NCBI RefSeq assembly: GCF_001888185.1
Contig: NZ_CP016364.1
Coordinates: forward strand, 1,550,001-1,614,000
Length of the DNA: 64,000 nt
Source: Phaeobacter porticola
Lineage (GTDB): Bacteria; Pseudomonadota; Alphaproteobacteria; Rhodobacterales; Rhodobacteraceae
Reading direction: 5' to 3'
A program made the position numbers and the translations under genes. Under the pieces are notes generated by a model, which did no database searches, had not been told where the DNA came from, and was given only the letters and a program-made list of their open reading frames with translations. This document shows positions 40,424 to 50,383 of the stretch, piece after piece (position 1 is the first letter of the stretch; the number at the start of each line of letters is the position of its first letter).

Positions 40424-41689
40424 ATGAATGAGACGCAAGATATTGCTGCGCTGATGGCCGACATCGGCAAACGCGCAAAGCAAGCCGCCGCAAAACTGGC
40501 GACTGCCACTGATGAACGCAAAACCGCTGCGCTGAATGCTGCGGCTGATGCGGTTTGGGAAAATCAGGCAGAGATATTGGCGGCCAACGCCAAGGATCTC
40601 GATTTTGGTCGCAGCAAAGAGCTGTCGCCTGCCATGATGGACCGTCTGGCGCTGGATGAAGGCCGGATTGCCGGGATTGTCTCTGGTCTGCGTGCCGTTG
40701 CTGCTCAGCCCGATCCCGTAGGTGAGGTTTTGGCGGAGTGGTCACAACCGTCTGGTATCGACATCCAGCGCGTACGTACGCCGCTCGGCGTGATTGGGGT
40801 GATCTACGAAAGCCGCCCCAATGTGACGGCAGATGCGGGTGCACTGTGTCTCAAGTCCGGCAATGCGGTGATCCTGCGTGGTGGGTCCGAAAGTTTTTAT
40901 TCTAGTCAGGCCATTCACGCCTGTTTGGCAGCTGGCCTGCGTGTCGCCGACCTGCCCGCGGAGGCGGTGCAGCTGGTTCCGACCCGCGACCGGGCTGCGG
41001 TTCAGGAACTGCTGACCATGACAGAGACGGTTGACGTGATCGTACCGCGTGGCGGCAAGGGGCTGGTGGGTCTGGTACAGCGCGAAGCGCGTGTCCCGGT
41101 TTTTGCACATTTGGAGGGGATCGTTCACATCTACCTCGATAAGCATGCAGATCCGCAAAAGGCGTTGGAGATTGTGCTGAATGCCAAGACCAGGCGCACC
41201 GGGATCTGTGGCGCTGCTGAATGCCTGTTGATCCACCGCGATATTGCTGAAACGCTTGGGCGTGATGTACTGACGGCGCTGACCGCGGCCGGAGTAGAGA
41301 TCCGTGCCGAGGCTGGGCTGCCCGGACCAGACGCTATGACGGACGCCACTGATGCCGATTGGGGCTGCGAGTATCTGGACGCGATCATTGCGGCCAAGCA
41401 GGTGGATGACATTGATGCCGCGATTACGCATATTCGCGCGCATCATTCACAGCACACCGATTGTATTGTTACCGAGGACGAGGCCGCCGTTGCGCAGTTC
41501 TTCGCTGAGCTGGATAGCGCGATCCTGATGCACAATGCTTCAACCCAATTTGCCGATGGCGGTGAATTTGGCATGGGCGCCGAAATTGGAATCGCCACCG
41601 GTAAAATGCACGCACGGGGGCCAGTCGGTGCCGCGCAGCTAACCAGTTTCAAATATCTCGTGCGTGGAAATGGTGCAGTCCGCAGTTAA
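40424..41689 (+). CDS. proA: Glutamate-5-semialdehyde dehydrogenase
   Basis: ProA reduces glutamyl 5-phosphate to the semialdehyde for proline. The 421-residue protein is full length, with [40 protein letters not shown], the catalytic cysteine in [12 protein letters not shown], and [21 protein letters not shown] at the end. It is co-oriented with obgE and proB and closed by a terminator. Confidence 0.98.
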   Translation: MNETQDIAALMADIGKRAKQAAAKLATATDERKTAALNAAADAVWENQAEILAANAKDLDFGRSKELSPAMMDRLALDEGRIAGIVSGLRAVAAQPDPVGEVLAEWSQPSGIDIQRVRTPLGVIGVIYESRPNVTADAGALCLKSGNAVILRGGSESFYSSQAIHACLAAGLRVADLPAEAVQLVPTRDRAAVQELLTMTETVDVIVPRGGKGLVGLVQREARVPVFAHLEGIVHIYLDKHADPQKALEIVLNAKTRRTGICGAAECLLIHRDIAETLGRDVLTALTAAGVEIRAEAGLPGPDAMTDATDADWGCEYLDAIIAAKQVDDIDAAITHIRAHHSQHTDCIVTEDEAAVAQFFAELDSAILMHNASTQFADGGEFGMGAEIGIATGKMHARGPVGAAQLTSFKYLVRGNGAVRS

Positions 41690-41712
41690 AATCTGCTGTC
41701 AAGAAACATGAA

Positions 41713-41742
41713 AAAAGCGCCGCAAGTGATTGTGGCGCTTTT
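41713..41742. terminator. Bidirectional terminator between proA and chpT
   Basis: AAAAGCGCC and GGCGCTTTT form a stem with A- and T-runs outside, usable by both converging genes. Confidence 0.85.
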
Positions 41743-41766
41743 GTTTATTCTAAAATGTGGGTCTTT

Positions 41767-42363
41767 CTAGAAGTGGAGAGTTACCCGTTCCAGAGTCTGT
41801 TCAACGCGAACGGTGCGTCCTAGGTCTTTTGCGGCCTCGGGCAGCATGGCGAATTGAACAAGCGCCGGGGTGACGGCCACAGCCGACGTGCCACCGCTGA
41901 CGCGCGCCCAGAGATTATCGTCAACGTTCAACTTGCTGCCCTCGCCAATGACAGTCCACTTACCGTCGGCACAGAGGATCTTAACGGTGCCGCCATAGGG
42001 CAAACCTGTTTCCAGGCACAATGCGGCGAGAAAAGCGAGCCGTACCTCGGTCCGGCTGGAGGCCTCTTGCGGGGTCCACTGGTATTTCAGACGACCGCCC
42101 TTGCCAATGTCTTCCAGCACAGAAACCACCTCGGCCCGGCTGATTTGCTGCTCACTGGCGGCACCAAAGGCAATGCGGAAGAAGCGGATCCGGGCATTGG
42201 CATTGGCCACACTGTCAGAAATCAACTCAAGCTCGGGGCCGGACATATCCCCAGACATTCCAAGCAGTTCCAAGCCGTTGTTGATCGCGCCGATTGGGCT
42301 GATCAAGTCATGGCAGATGCGCGACCCTATCAAAGCCGCGAGATTAGCGTTATCTACTGACAT
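41767..42363 (-). CDS. chpT: Histidine phosphotransferase ChpT
   Basis: ChpT passes phosphate from CckA to CtrA and CpdR. With the start at 42363 (MSVDNANLAALIGSRICHD) it has 198 residues. The phosphorylated histidine is His18 in RICHDLISPIGAINNGLELL, and the rest is a degenerate kinase-like ATPase fold (ends with ERVTLHF). The longer upstream frame to 42498 overlaps the divergent DUF3553 gene and lacks family sequence. Its kinase, cckA, is at 12.1 kb. Confidence 0.92.
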   Translation of the reverse strand: MSVDNANLAALIGSRICHDLISPIGAINNGLELLGMSGDMSGPELELISDSVANANARIRFFRIAFGAASEQQISRAEVVSVLEDIGKGGRLKYQWTPQEASSRTEVRLAFLAALCLETGLPYGGTVKILCADGKWTVIGEGSKLNVDDNLWARVSGGTSAVAVTPALVQFAMLPEAAKDLGRTVRVEQTLERVTLHF

Positions 42364-42391
42364 ATCTTTCCTCCGAATTGGGCCATCACGC

Positions 42392-42577
42392 ATGAACGAC
42401 CTCAACGCCATACTTGCCCCTGGAATGTGTGTAACCCATCCTGACCACCCCGAATGGGGGACAGGGCAGGTCCAATCCAACGCCGGCGGTAGGATCACCG
42501 TAAACTTCCCCGATCAGGGCAAGGTGGTGTTCAACAGCGCCCAGGTGGCCCTTATTCCAGTCTTTGATCCGTCATAA
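42392..42577 (+). CDS. DUF3553 family protein
   Basis: The 61-residue protein (MNDLNAILAPGMCVTHPDHP) has the pattern of a small SH3-like barrel, CVTHPDHPEWGTGQVQS and GRITVNFPDQGKVVF, like the CarD/UvrD C-terminal type folds grouped in DUF3553. It is divergent from chpT with 28 bp between starts, so the two share a regulatory region. The molecular role is unknown; nucleic-acid or polymerase binding is possible. Confidence 0.88.
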   Translation: MNDLNAILAPGMCVTHPDHPEWGTGQVQSNAGGRITVNFPDQGKVVFNSAQVALIPVFDPS

Positions 42578-42682
42578 GCGTTGATGAACGGTTAACGGCT
42601 GTTCACCAACTTGCTCGAAACTTGCACATGCCGTGCCTTATAGGCTAGCTGCACACAAGGCAAACCATTGTTGAGCAAGGTC

Positions 42683-43444
42683 ATGGACGGCTGTTCCCCT
42701 GAATTTCAGGTTAAACTAGCGGAAACATCGGCGGATTTACGCGCGGCTCAAGCCCTACGCTATGATGTCTTTGTGCGTGAACTGCGTGGTGGCGGCGAAA
42801 TGGTCGATCATGACGCCGGGTTGGAACAGGATCGTTTTGATCCGTTTTTTGATCATTTGTTGCTATGGGATCTGTCCCAAAACGCCGTTGTAGGCGTCTA
42901 CCGGGTTCTGCGCAGCGATCAGGCGTTGCGCGCCGGGCAGTTCTACTCCGAAGATGAATACGATCTGTCGACGCTAACAGGTTCGGGGCGCAAGCTACTG
43001 GAACTAGGACGTTCCTGCCTGCATCCTGATTATCGCGGCGGCACAGCCATGTTCCATTTATGGTCGGCGTTGGCGGACTATGTGGCAGAGTATCAGATCG
43101 AGGTTCTGTTCGGCGTCGCCAGCTTTCACGGCACAGATGCGGCACCGTTGGCCAATGCGCTGTCGATGCTCCATCACAACCATCTGGCCCCTGAGGAGCT
43201 ACGCCCGGTTGCGCGGGTCTACCAACCTATGGATCTGGTTTCGAAAGGTGATCTTGACCGTCGCAAGGCCATGCTGGAGACGCCCGCGCTCATCAAGGCC
43301 TATCTTCGCCTTGGCGGCTGCGTTGGTGATGGGGCTTACATTGATCATGACTTTAACACGACCGACGTTTGCCTGGTGTTGGACGCGGCGCGGATGAATG
43401 CGCGGCAGCGTCGTATCTACGGGGCAGGGCGCGGCACCGAATGA
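42683..43444 (+). CDS. olsB: Ornithine-acyl-ACP N-acyltransferase OlsB
   Basis: OlsB attaches a 3-hydroxy fatty acid to ornithine, the first step of ornithine lipid synthesis. Blocks ALRYDVFVRELRG, DHLLLWD, VVGVYRVLRSDQA, LELGRSCLHPDYRGG and the hemolysin-like acyltransferase core identify it. I start at the ATG at 42683 (253 residues); TTG codons at 42668 and 42671 are alternatives. olsA follows with an ATGA overlap. Confidence 0.9.
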   Translation: MDGCSPEFQVKLAETSADLRAAQALRYDVFVRELRGGGEMVDHDAGLEQDRFDPFFDHLLLWDLSQNAVVGVYRVLRSDQALRAGQFYSEDEYDLSTLTGSGRKLLELGRSCLHPDYRGGTAMFHLWSALADYVAEYQIEVLFGVASFHGTDAAPLANALSMLHHNHLAPEELRPVARVYQPMDLVSKGDLDRRKAMLETPALIKAYLRLGGCVGDGAYIDHDFNTTDVCLVLDAARMNARQRRIYGAGRGTE

Positions 43445-44292
43445 CGACCTGGAACGGAGAAGACGCGCCAACGGCACTTCGGATTTCGCTGTTTGGTTGG
43501 CTACGTGTCGTGGTGCGCGGGCTAGTTCTCGGCGGTTTGGTTTTTGGCGGGTTGCTGGTCTTGCTGCTGGTGCGTCTGATTGAGCGCCCGTTTTGTCGTA
43601 TGGACAGACCTGTGACGCCCTTCATCACCCAATTTGTGTGTCGCAATGCCTTTCGCGTTCTTGGCATTGGCTTTCGCACCCATGGGGCGCTGATGACTGA
43701 ACGCGGTGCGGTGGTGGCAAATCACACGTCCTGGCTGGATATCTTTGCTCTTAATGCGCGTAAACGGATCTATTTCGTCTCCAAGGCAGAAGTTGCGAAA
43801 TGGCCCGGTATCGGTTGGCTTGCGCGGGCGACAGGGACGGTATTCATCGAACGCAACGCCAAGGAAGCACGCAGGCAGACCGCGTTGTTTCAGGACCGGC
43901 TGATGTTGGGGCATAAGCTGCTGTTCTTTCCCGAAGGCACATCAACCGATGGGCTGCGGGTGCTGCCGTTCAAGACCACACTCTTTGCTGCGTTTTTCCA
44001 TCCTGAATTGCGCGATGAAATTTCGATCCAGCCTGTATCCGCAGTATTTCTGCCACCCAAAGGTGAGGGACCGCGCTACTATGGTTGGTGGGGCGAGATG
44101 GCGTTTGCTCCGCATTTGTTGAAAACACTGGCCTCTGCGCGTCAGGGAGAGGTCGTGCTGCGGTATCACCGCCCGTTACGTGTCGCTGATTTTGAAGATC
44201 GCAAAGCGCTTGCAGCGGCCTGCGAGACGCAAGTGCGCGCGGGACATGAGGCAATCTGGTGTGGGTATCAGGCGAATGAGGAGGCGCAATGA
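43441..44292 (+). CDS. olsA: Lyso-ornithine lipid O-acyltransferase OlsA
   Basis: OlsA esterifies a second fatty acid onto lyso-ornithine lipid at the inner membrane. The 283-residue protein has one N-terminal membrane helix (about residues 28-46), the PlsC-type HX4D motif (His95-Asp100 in NHTSWLD), FIERN, and FFPEGTSTDG. It overlaps olsB by ATGA. The pair makes the phosphorus-free membrane lipid used by marine Roseobacters when phosphate is short; a phosphate regulon (phoB, pst) also lies at the end of this window. Confidence 0.92.
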   Translation: MTTWNGEDAPTALRISLFGWLRVVVRGLVLGGLVFGGLLVLLLVRLIERPFCRMDRPVTPFITQFVCRNAFRVLGIGFRTHGALMTERGAVVANHTSWLDIFALNARKRIYFVSKAEVAKWPGIGWLARATGTVFIERNAKEARRQTALFQDRLMLGHKLLFFPEGTSTDGLRVLPFKTTLFAAFFHPELRDEISIQPVSAVFLPPKGEGPRYYGWWGEMAFAPHLLKTLASARQGEVVLRYHRPLRVADFEDRKALAAACETQVRAGHEAIWCGYQANEEAQ

Positions 44293-44463
44293 CACGAGAC
44301 AGCTTTTTTCCTTGCACGCCTGGCGAGCCTGTCATATACGCGCGCCATTCAATCCGCAGGTGGGGATTGGCCTGACCGGGGGAGACATCCCCGGCAGACC
44401 GCCGGTTGGAGCATCTGCTCTGAGACCCCCGCCGAGGCACGAAACCGGAAAAGGAAAATACAC

Positions 44464-45249
44464 ATGGCTCTTCCCGAGTTCTCCATGCGTCAGCTGCTTG
44501 AGGCAGGCGTACACTTTGGTCACCAAACCCAGCGCTGGAACCCGCGCATGTCGCCGTTCATCTACGGCTCGCGTAACGGTATCCACATTCTGGACCTGAC
44601 CCAGACCGTTCCCATGCTCGACGCAGCTTTGAATGCTGTCCGTGACACCGTCGCAAAAGGCGGCCGCGTTCTGTTCGTCGGCACTAAGCGTCAGGCGGCA
44701 CAGCCGATCGCAGACGCTGCTGAGAAATCCGCTCAGTACTTCATGAACCATCGCTGGCTTGGCGGCACGCTGACCAACTGGAAAACCGTTTCTCAGTCGA
44801 TCAATCGTCTGAAAGAAATTGACGAGAAAATGACCGCTGGCGCCGAAGGCCTGACCAAGAAAGAGCGTCTTGGCATGGAACGTGACCAGCTGAAGCTGGA
44901 AGCATCCCTCGGCGGTATCCGCGATATGGGCGGCGTTCCTGACCTGTTGTTCGTCATCGACGTGAAAAAAGAAGCGCTGGCCATCGCCGAAGCCAACAAA
45001 CTGGGTATCCCGGTCGTCGCGATCGTTGATACCAACTGCTCGCCTGATGGTGTTGATTACATCATCCCCGGTAACGATGATGCGGCTCGCGCTATTGCTC
45101 TGTACTGTGACCTGGTAGCTCGCGCTGCTCTGGACGGCATGTCTGCTCAGCTGGGTGCCGCAGGCGTTGACCTTGGCGCTCTGGAAGAGGCCCCGGTGGA
45201 AGAGGCGGTGGAAGAAGCGCCCGCAGCTGCCGAAAAAGTCGATAGCTAA
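44464..45249 (+). CDS. rpsB: Ribosomal protein S2
   Basis: The 261-residue protein begins [27 protein letters not shown] and has [16 protein letters not shown] and [29 protein letters not shown], as in S2 of the small subunit. The C-terminal 20 residues are an acidic Glu/Ala tail. It is preceded by a 171-bp leader with GC-rich inverted repeats and by AAAAGGAAAA. Confidence 0.98.
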   Translation: MALPEFSMRQLLEAGVHFGHQTQRWNPRMSPFIYGSRNGIHILDLTQTVPMLDAALNAVRDTVAKGGRVLFVGTKRQAAQPIADAAEKSAQYFMNHRWLGGTLTNWKTVSQSINRLKEIDEKMTAGAEGLTKKERLGMERDQLKLEASLGGIRDMGGVPDLLFVIDVKKEALAIAEANKLGIPVVAIVDTNCSPDGVDYIIPGNDDAARAIALYCDLVARAALDGMSAQLGAAGVDLGALEEAPVEEAVEEAPAAAEKVDS

Positions 45250-45337
45250 TCCCCGCGTCACATCGTTGACACTGGCGTAAGACATAGGGGGCGGCATGAC
45301 TGCCCCCTTCCAACATATTCATAAGGAGAACCTGGAG

Positions 45338-46213
45338 ATGGCAATTACTGCATCCATGGTCAAGGAACTGCGCGACAGCACCGGCGCAGGCATGATGGAC
45401 GCCAAGAAGGCGCTGACAGAAAACAATGGCGACATGGACGCCGCCGTTGACTGGCTGCGCACCAAGGGCCTGGCCAAAGCGGCCAAGAAATCTGGTCGTA
45501 CCGCTGCAGAAGGTCTGGTTGCCGTGGTTGTCGAAGGTAACAAAGGTGTTGCAGTCGAAGTGAATTCGGAAACCGACTTTGTTGGTAAAAATGCTGAATT
45601 CCAGGATATGGTCTCTGGTATTGCCAAGGCTGCGCTGAATGCTGCTGACGTTGACGCGCTGCTGGCTGCTGATATGGGTGGTAAGTCGGTTGCGGACACG
45701 CTGACCGATAAAATCGCTACCATCGGTGAGAACATGGCCGTGCGCCGCATGCAGACGCTGGAAGGCGAGACCGTTGTGTCCTACGTGCACAATGCCGCCG
45801 CCGCTGGTATGGGCAAAATTGGCGTTCTGGTTGCCATGAACGGTGGCGACGAAGCCATCGGCAAACAGATCGCGATGCACATCGCAGCTGTCAATCCTGC
45901 TGCGCTGAGCGAAGCTGATCTGGACGCGTCTGTCGTCGAGAAAGAAAAGCAGGTCCAGATGGACATCGCCCGCGAATCCGGCAAGCCGGAGCAGGTGATT
46001 GAAAAGATGATCGTCGGCCGCATGAAGAAATTCGTCGCAGAATCGACCCTGCTGAACCAGCAATTCGTTGTCAACCCTGACCTGACAGTTGAAGCCGCGG
46101 CCAAAGCTGCTGGCGCAACCATCACTGGTTTTGTTCGTCTCGAAGTTGGCGAAGGCATCGAAGTCGAAAAAGAAGATTTCGCAGCCGAGGTTGCAAAAGC
46201 TGTTCAAGGCTAA
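45338..46213 (+). CDS. tsf: Elongation factor Ts
   Basis: EF-Ts recycles EF-Tu-GDP. Start at 45338 ([26 protein letters not shown]), with AAGGAG upstream, gives 291 residues: an N-terminal UBA-like domain, the [10 protein letters not shown] core, and a C-terminal module ending in the usual [11 protein letters not shown]. It follows rpsB by 88 bp, the common rpsB-tsf pair. Confidence 0.98.
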   Translation: MAITASMVKELRDSTGAGMMDAKKALTENNGDMDAAVDWLRTKGLAKAAKKSGRTAAEGLVAVVVEGNKGVAVEVNSETDFVGKNAEFQDMVSGIAKAALNAADVDALLAADMGGKSVADTLTDKIATIGENMAVRRMQTLEGETVVSYVHNAAAAGMGKIGVLVAMNGGDEAIGKQIAMHIAAVNPAALSEADLDASVVEKEKQVQMDIARESGKPEQVIEKMIVGRMKKFVAESTLLNQQFVVNPDLTVEAAAKAAGATITGFVRLEVGEGIEVEKEDFAAEVAKAVQG

Positions 46214-46248
46214 ATTAGCCGCAGGTTTTGCCTGAGTGATTTCTGAGA

Positions 46249-46280
46249 AAGGCCGACGAACCTGTTTCGTTGGCCTTTTT
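46249..46280 (+). terminator. Terminator of rpsB-tsf
   Basis: AAGGCCGACGAA pairs with TTCGTTGGCCTT (one G-T pair) around a short loop and is followed by a T-run. Confidence 0.9.
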
Positions 46281-46728
46281 CATTGCGAAAACGTAATGGG
46301 TGCCACGACTGGCAATCTGTGAATTGAATGGCCAATTCAATCTCGTTGCACCTTACCTTGCGTTGCCAGTGTTTCAATGCAGAGCGAATGAGTGTGCGAG
46401 GAGCGTCACGGTGCTCGACTTGTTGCGTCTGAGAGAGGCTTGAGGGGCTCTGATCGCTCTGATCGAACCCCCCAGAAATGCCCCGGCGCTATCGTTTAAC
46501 AATACACGCAGCAACCGGACAGTTTAGAGAGCCTTGAAATCTCAAGGATCATATCCTGCACAGTTCCAGGCTAAAGCCCCACTCACGGAACATAATAAGT
46601 GTGCCTGTATTTCCCGTATTCGGGAAGTAATGAATTCCATACCTAATTGTAAATATTTTACTAATAATCGGAAGCGTAACTATTAAATTATCTATGGAAT
46701 ACATCTTTTCCTGCAGATATGATGATAA
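46281..46728. other. Gene-free gap between converging tsf and luxR; AT-rich right half
   Basis: No supported gene. It includes a perfect inverted repeat, TTCCCGTATTCGGGAA, at 46611-46626 and a clearly AT-rich stretch at about 46620-46740. Since both flanking genes point inward, the gap has no obvious promoter duty. It could hold a small RNA or the scar of a lost gene. Confidence 0.4.
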
Positions 46729-47481
46729 TTATTCCATAATGTACATCTGGTTGTGGAGTGCGGCCTTCAGAACCGCATGAGCGGTGGTCTCCACTGCCAA
46801 TGACTCGCGAGCCAGCCGGAGGTGTTTTTCTACTGTCGCGGGTGTCAGGCCCATCAATAAGGCGATGTCCTGTGTGGTTTTTCCGTCTCCAACCCATTGT
46901 AGGGCCTCACGCTGGCGTTTGGTCAGGCTACGGTTGGGGGGATTATAGGGCAGGGTCAGGATCTTCAAATGGGCCATATTGTTCATCAGAATAATGTCAT
47001 GCCCATCTGCGGCCCAAATTTCGTCCACCTCATCCTGGCTGAGCGTTTGCTCAGCGGCCAACGAGATAGCACCTTTGAATCGTTCAGATGTTGAGTAAAA
47101 GCTAACAGTGTAACCTGCGTTAACTGCCATCTTCTTGTTGAAATCTATAACCTTTTGCGCCTGTGGCGACAGGGACTGGCGCTCGACCTGATCTTGAATC
47201 ATCTGCCAACTACCAGCGCCTTCATTCTTTAGCGCCCATTTCAGCATCGGCGCGTCGAAATAGAGACCCGAATTGACAAACCCCTGCACGTAGTCTGCGC
47301 AATGGTTCGATAGGATTACAAAATCCTCAGGATCCCCAAGCGATGTCTTTGTTTTGTGACGGGTATAACCATAAATCAGCCGATCAAATCGATAGGTTTT
47401 CATCTGTTTGACGTGTTCTAGCCACAACTCTTCCAGCGACCGCACGCTACATAAAAAATGCAGATATGCGCGGAGTTTCAT
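46729..47481 (-). CDS. LuxR-type quorum-sensing regulator (orphan)
   Basis: The 250-residue protein has an N-terminal autoinducer-binding domain (about residues 15-165) with ADYVQGF and FDAPMLKWA blocks and Trp/Asp positions usual in acyl-homoserine-lactone receptors. A C-terminal LuxR helix-turn-helix follows: LTKRQREALQWVGDGKTTQDIA, then LTPATVEKHLRLARE. No luxI synthase lies nearby. Its ATG overlaps the aroQ stop (ATGA). The ligand and targets are unknown. Confidence 0.9.
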   Translation of the reverse strand: MKLRAYLHFLCSVRSLEELWLEHVKQMKTYRFDRLIYGYTRHKTKTSLGDPEDFVILSNHCADYVQGFVNSGLYFDAPMLKWALKNEGAGSWQMIQDQVERQSLSPQAQKVIDFNKKMAVNAGYTVSFYSTSERFKGAISLAAEQTLSQDEVDEIWAADGHDIILMNNMAHLKILTLPYNPPNRSLTKRQREALQWVGDGKTTQDIALLMGLTPATVEKHLRLARESLAVETTAHAVLKAALHNQMYIME

Positions 47482-47927
47482 CCCGCATCATCTTTGGTCA
47501 GGTGAGTCTTTAGCGCGTCGAGCGCCATCAAATAGCCCTGTGTTCCGAACCCACAAATTTGGCCAATTGCCGCTCGCGAGATATATGAGCGATGGCGAAA
47601 TTCCTCGCGTGCATGGATGTTTGAGAGATGAACCTCAACCGTTGGCAGCTCAATTGAATAGATTGCATCCATGAGCGCAACAGAGGTGTGCGTATAGGCC
47701 CCTGCGTTTAGAATAATGCCGGCGTATACGCCACGCGCGCCATGCAGTGCATCCAGCAGGGCGCCCTCATGGTTGGTTTGCTCACATTCGACCGACAGTC
47801 TAAGCGCGGTGCCGTGATCAATGCAGCGTTTCTCGAGCATAGCGAGTGTTTCGTTGCCGTATACCTCTGGCTGGCGGGTACCGAGAAGGTTCAGGTTTGG
47901 TCCATTCAAAACCAATATCTTGTGCAT
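47478..47927 (-). CDS. aroQ: 3-Dehydroquinate dehydratase, type II
   Basis: AroQ dehydrates 3-dehydroquinate in the shikimate pathway, as a dodecamer in the cytoplasm. Start at 47927 (MHKILVLNGPNLNLLGTRQPEVYG) fits the family; ATG 47939 is possible. Motifs are NGPNLNLLG, the mobile-loop Arg-Tyr region, NAGAYTHTSVAL, and EVHLSNIHAREEFRH with the catalytic His. It has about 149 residues and forms a two-gene overlapping operon with a luxR-type gene. Confidence 0.95.
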   Translation of the reverse strand: MHKILVLNGPNLNLLGTRQPEVYGNETLAMLEKRCIDHGTALRLSVECEQTNHEGALLDALHGARGVYAGIILNAGAYTHTSVALMDAIYSIELPTVEVHLSNIHAREEFRHRSYISRAAIGQICGFGTQGYLMALDALKTHLTKDDAG

Positions 47928-48196
47928 GTCACTATCCATTATCTGTCCAAGCTGTATCGGCCTGATGACGTGACTCCGGCGTGCGCGCTACCAAGTGGTC
48001 AGTCTGTCATTGTGCTGCTACCTAAATATCCGCTGCTACAGTTCTTGCAGCGGGAGGCGAGCATTCTTCGCCAGAAGACCGGGTAACAGCGCATCCAGCT
48101 TAACATCAAATACGTGTAATCCGCTCATATTGAAATATATTTTCCGATAATATGCAAGCAGTCTAGTGCGACCAATCGGAGAGCAATCTGGTCAGA

Positions 48197-49198
48197 TCAG
48201 TCTGACGTATTTGTCAGGATGATCTTGCCTAGGACAGCTCGGTTTTGCATTTCTGACAGGGCGTCTGCGGCCTTTTCCATCGGATATGTCGCATGAATGC
48301 GAGGCCGGATTTCTCCGCGCGAATAGAGGTCGAAGAGTTCGGAGACATTGCGTTGATGGTCCGCTGGGGCACGTTGGACAGCCGCGCCCCAGAACACGCC
48401 GACAATCTGACAGCCTTTCAGCAGCGGTAAATTCATAGGTATCGACGCAATACCCGCGGCAAAGCCAACAACGAGATAACGACCTTGCCACGCCATCGCG
48501 CGCAAGGCTGGCTCTGCATAAGCTCCACCGACCGCATCATAAACCACATCAATGCCGGAACTGCCTGCCAAAGCCTTGATATTTCTCCCAAAGGAGATTT
48601 GCTCTTCCTTATCCGGCGCGCGTCCGTAAATCACTGTTGCATCGGCGCCAATCGTCTCGCAAAAATGGGCCTTATTGGCGGTGGAGACTGCGGCGATTAC
48701 CCGTGCCCCGCGTGCCTTAGCCAGTTCAATCGCGGCAGAGCCGACGCCACCGGCGCCGCCCAGCACCAATACGGTCTCGCCGGATCGCAAGTTGGCACGA
48801 TCCTTCAACGCGTGATGCGATGTGCCATAAGTAAAGACAAACCCGGCGGCATCGACGTCCGACATTTGATCGGGGATCTTAAAAGCGCTGCTTGCAGGGA
48901 TGCAGATATGGGTGGCAAAACCGCCAAAGCCGGTCAGCGCCAGTATCCGATCGCCAATTGCATGGCTGGTCACGTCTCGGCCCACTGCGATGATCTCGCC
49001 CGCGATTTCTCCACCAGGGGCAAAGGGGCGTGGCGGTTTGATCTGATAAAGATCCCGGATCATTAAAGTATCTGGGTAATTCACGCTGGCGGCGCGGATT
49101 GCCACCAATACCTCGGCCGGGCCGGGTTCAGGGCGTTCCTGGGCGCTCCATTGTAGCGTTTCTGGTCCACCTAGAGCTGTCGAAAGCATCGCCTGCAT
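48197..49198 (-). CDS. Zinc-free NADPH:quinone oxidoreductase (MDR superfamily)
   Basis: The 333-residue protein (start MQAMLSTALGGPETLQW at 49198, AGGA upstream; ATG 49216 is an alternative) is a medium-chain reductase of quinone-oxidoreductase type. It has an N-terminal GroES-like domain with RAASVNYPDTLMIRDLYQ and PFAPGGEIAGEI, and an NADPH-binding Rossmann domain with VLGGAGGVGSAAIELAKARGARVIA. The structural and catalytic zinc ligands of alcohol dehydrogenases are missing. It is divergent from the next cluster and may reduce enoyl or quinone substrates. Confidence 0.88.
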   Translation of the reverse strand: MQAMLSTALGGPETLQWSAQERPEPGPAEVLVAIRAASVNYPDTLMIRDLYQIKPPRPFAPGGEIAGEIIAVGRDVTSHAIGDRILALTGFGGFATHICIPASSAFKIPDQMSDVDAAGFVFTYGTSHHALKDRANLRSGETVLVLGGAGGVGSAAIELAKARGARVIAAVSTANKAHFCETIGADATVIYGRAPDKEEQISFGRNIKALAGSSGIDVVYDAVGGAYAEPALRAMAWQGRYLVVGFAAGIASIPMNLPLLKGCQIVGVFWGAAVQRAPADHQRNVSELFDLYSRGEIRPRIHATYPMEKAADALSEMQNRAVLGKIILTNTSD

Positions 49199-49360
49199 GG
49201 TCGAAAATCCTGTCATGACACCCAAAATTGGGCTGTGTTACGTTAAGTCTTCTGCGTAGATCCCCCGTTGTCAACGAAATTGCGAAATGCAATTCTGCTC
49301 TGCAGAAGGTCTGTCTCCATCTTGGGAGCGGTGTCAGAAATGCTGGGTAAGGGACTGAAA

Positions 49361-50383
49361 ATGAAAGAACTTCATCTCACGCAGGGCGGTCAGCCGATGC
49401 CAAAGGCGCTGCAAGGCCTGCGTCTGCCCCTGATCGGGGCGCCTTTATTCATCATCTCAGTGCCGGAATTGGTTATTGCGCAATGCAAGGCCGGGATTGT
49501 TGGTGCGTTTCCCGCGCTCAATGCCCGCGAATCTGATGGTGAGCCGCCGCTGCTGGAAAGCTGGCTGAGACAAATCACGGAAGCGCTGGATCGCCACAAT
49601 CAGGAAAATCCAGATCATCCGGCAGCGCCATTTGCGGTAAATCAGATTGTGCATCGCTCCAACACGCGGTTGGAACGAGATCTGGAGATTTGCTATCGCT
49701 GGAAAGTGCCTCTGTGGATCACCTCCCTTGGTGCGCGCCCAGAGGTGAATGAGGCTGCGCATGCCTGTGGCGGTGTTGTGTTGCATGATGTGATCAACAA
49801 CCGATTTGCCAAAAAGGCGATCGAAAAAGGCGCAGACGGTCTGATTGCAGTTGGCGCAGGGGCAGGCGGCCACGCTGGGCAGCAATCGCCACTGGCGTTG
49901 ATTAGTGAAATTCGCTGCTGGTTTGATGGGCCCTTGGCGCTCTCGGGGGCGATTGCGAACGGGCGGTCTTTGTTGGCTGCGCGGGCTCTTGGGGCTGATT
50001 TTGGCTATGCCGGTTCGCCATTTATCGCCACAAACGAAGCCAACGCCCAGCAGGCCTACAAACAGATGATCGTCGATAGTGATGCGGATGATATCGTCTA
50101 TTCTTCATTGTTCACAGGTATTTCCGGGAACTATTTGAAAGGGTCGATTCAAAATGCTGGTTTGGATCCGGACGATCTGGAGACGGCTGATCCAAGTTCG
50201 ATGAATTTCTCTGACGGGTCGTCCAAGGCTAAGGCGTGGAAGGAAATCTGGGGATCGGGTCAAGGCATCGGCGCGATTAAGGATATCCAGCCGGTCGCCG
50301 CACTGGTCGATCAAATTGCCATTGATTATGTCGCAGCCGGCGAACGGCTTGCGGCAGGATTTACGATGGCTGGTGACCACTGA
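49361..50383 (+). CDS. Nitronate monooxygenase-like flavoprotein
   Basis: The FMN TIM-barrel protein (340 residues from ATG 49361, AAGGGA upstream; 49397 is a shorter option) has GAPLFIISVPELVIAQCKAGIVGAFPALNA, and the phosphate-binding GAGAGGHAGQQSPLAL, as in the 2-nitropropane dioxygenase/nitronate monooxygenase family. Members detoxify nitronates or act in fatty-acid related steps. It is coupled to the next gene by TGATG and begins an acyl-CoA type cluster. Confidence 0.87.
   Translation: MKELHLTQGGQPMPKALQGLRLPLIGAPLFIISVPELVIAQCKAGIVGAFPALNARESDGEPPLLESWLRQITEALDRHNQENPDHPAAPFAVNQIVHRSNTRLERDLEICYRWKVPLWITSLGARPEVNEAAHACGGVVLHDVINNRFAKKAIEKGADGLIAVGAGAGGHAGQQSPLALISEIRCWFDGPLALSGAIANGRSLLAARALGADFGYAGSPFIATNEANAQQAYKQMIVDSDADDIVYSSLFTGISGNYLKGSIQNAGLDPDDLETADPSSMNFSDGSSKAKAWKEIWGSGQGIGAIKDIQPVAALVDQIAIDYVAAGERLAAGFTMAGDH

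Noticed and set aside
45092-46207. 371-codon frame opposite rpsB-tsf
   Set aside because: Antisense shadow of two ribosomal/translation genes.
46611-46626. A lux box controlling luxR
   Set aside because: The palindrome is downstream of luxR and does not resemble known lux boxes.
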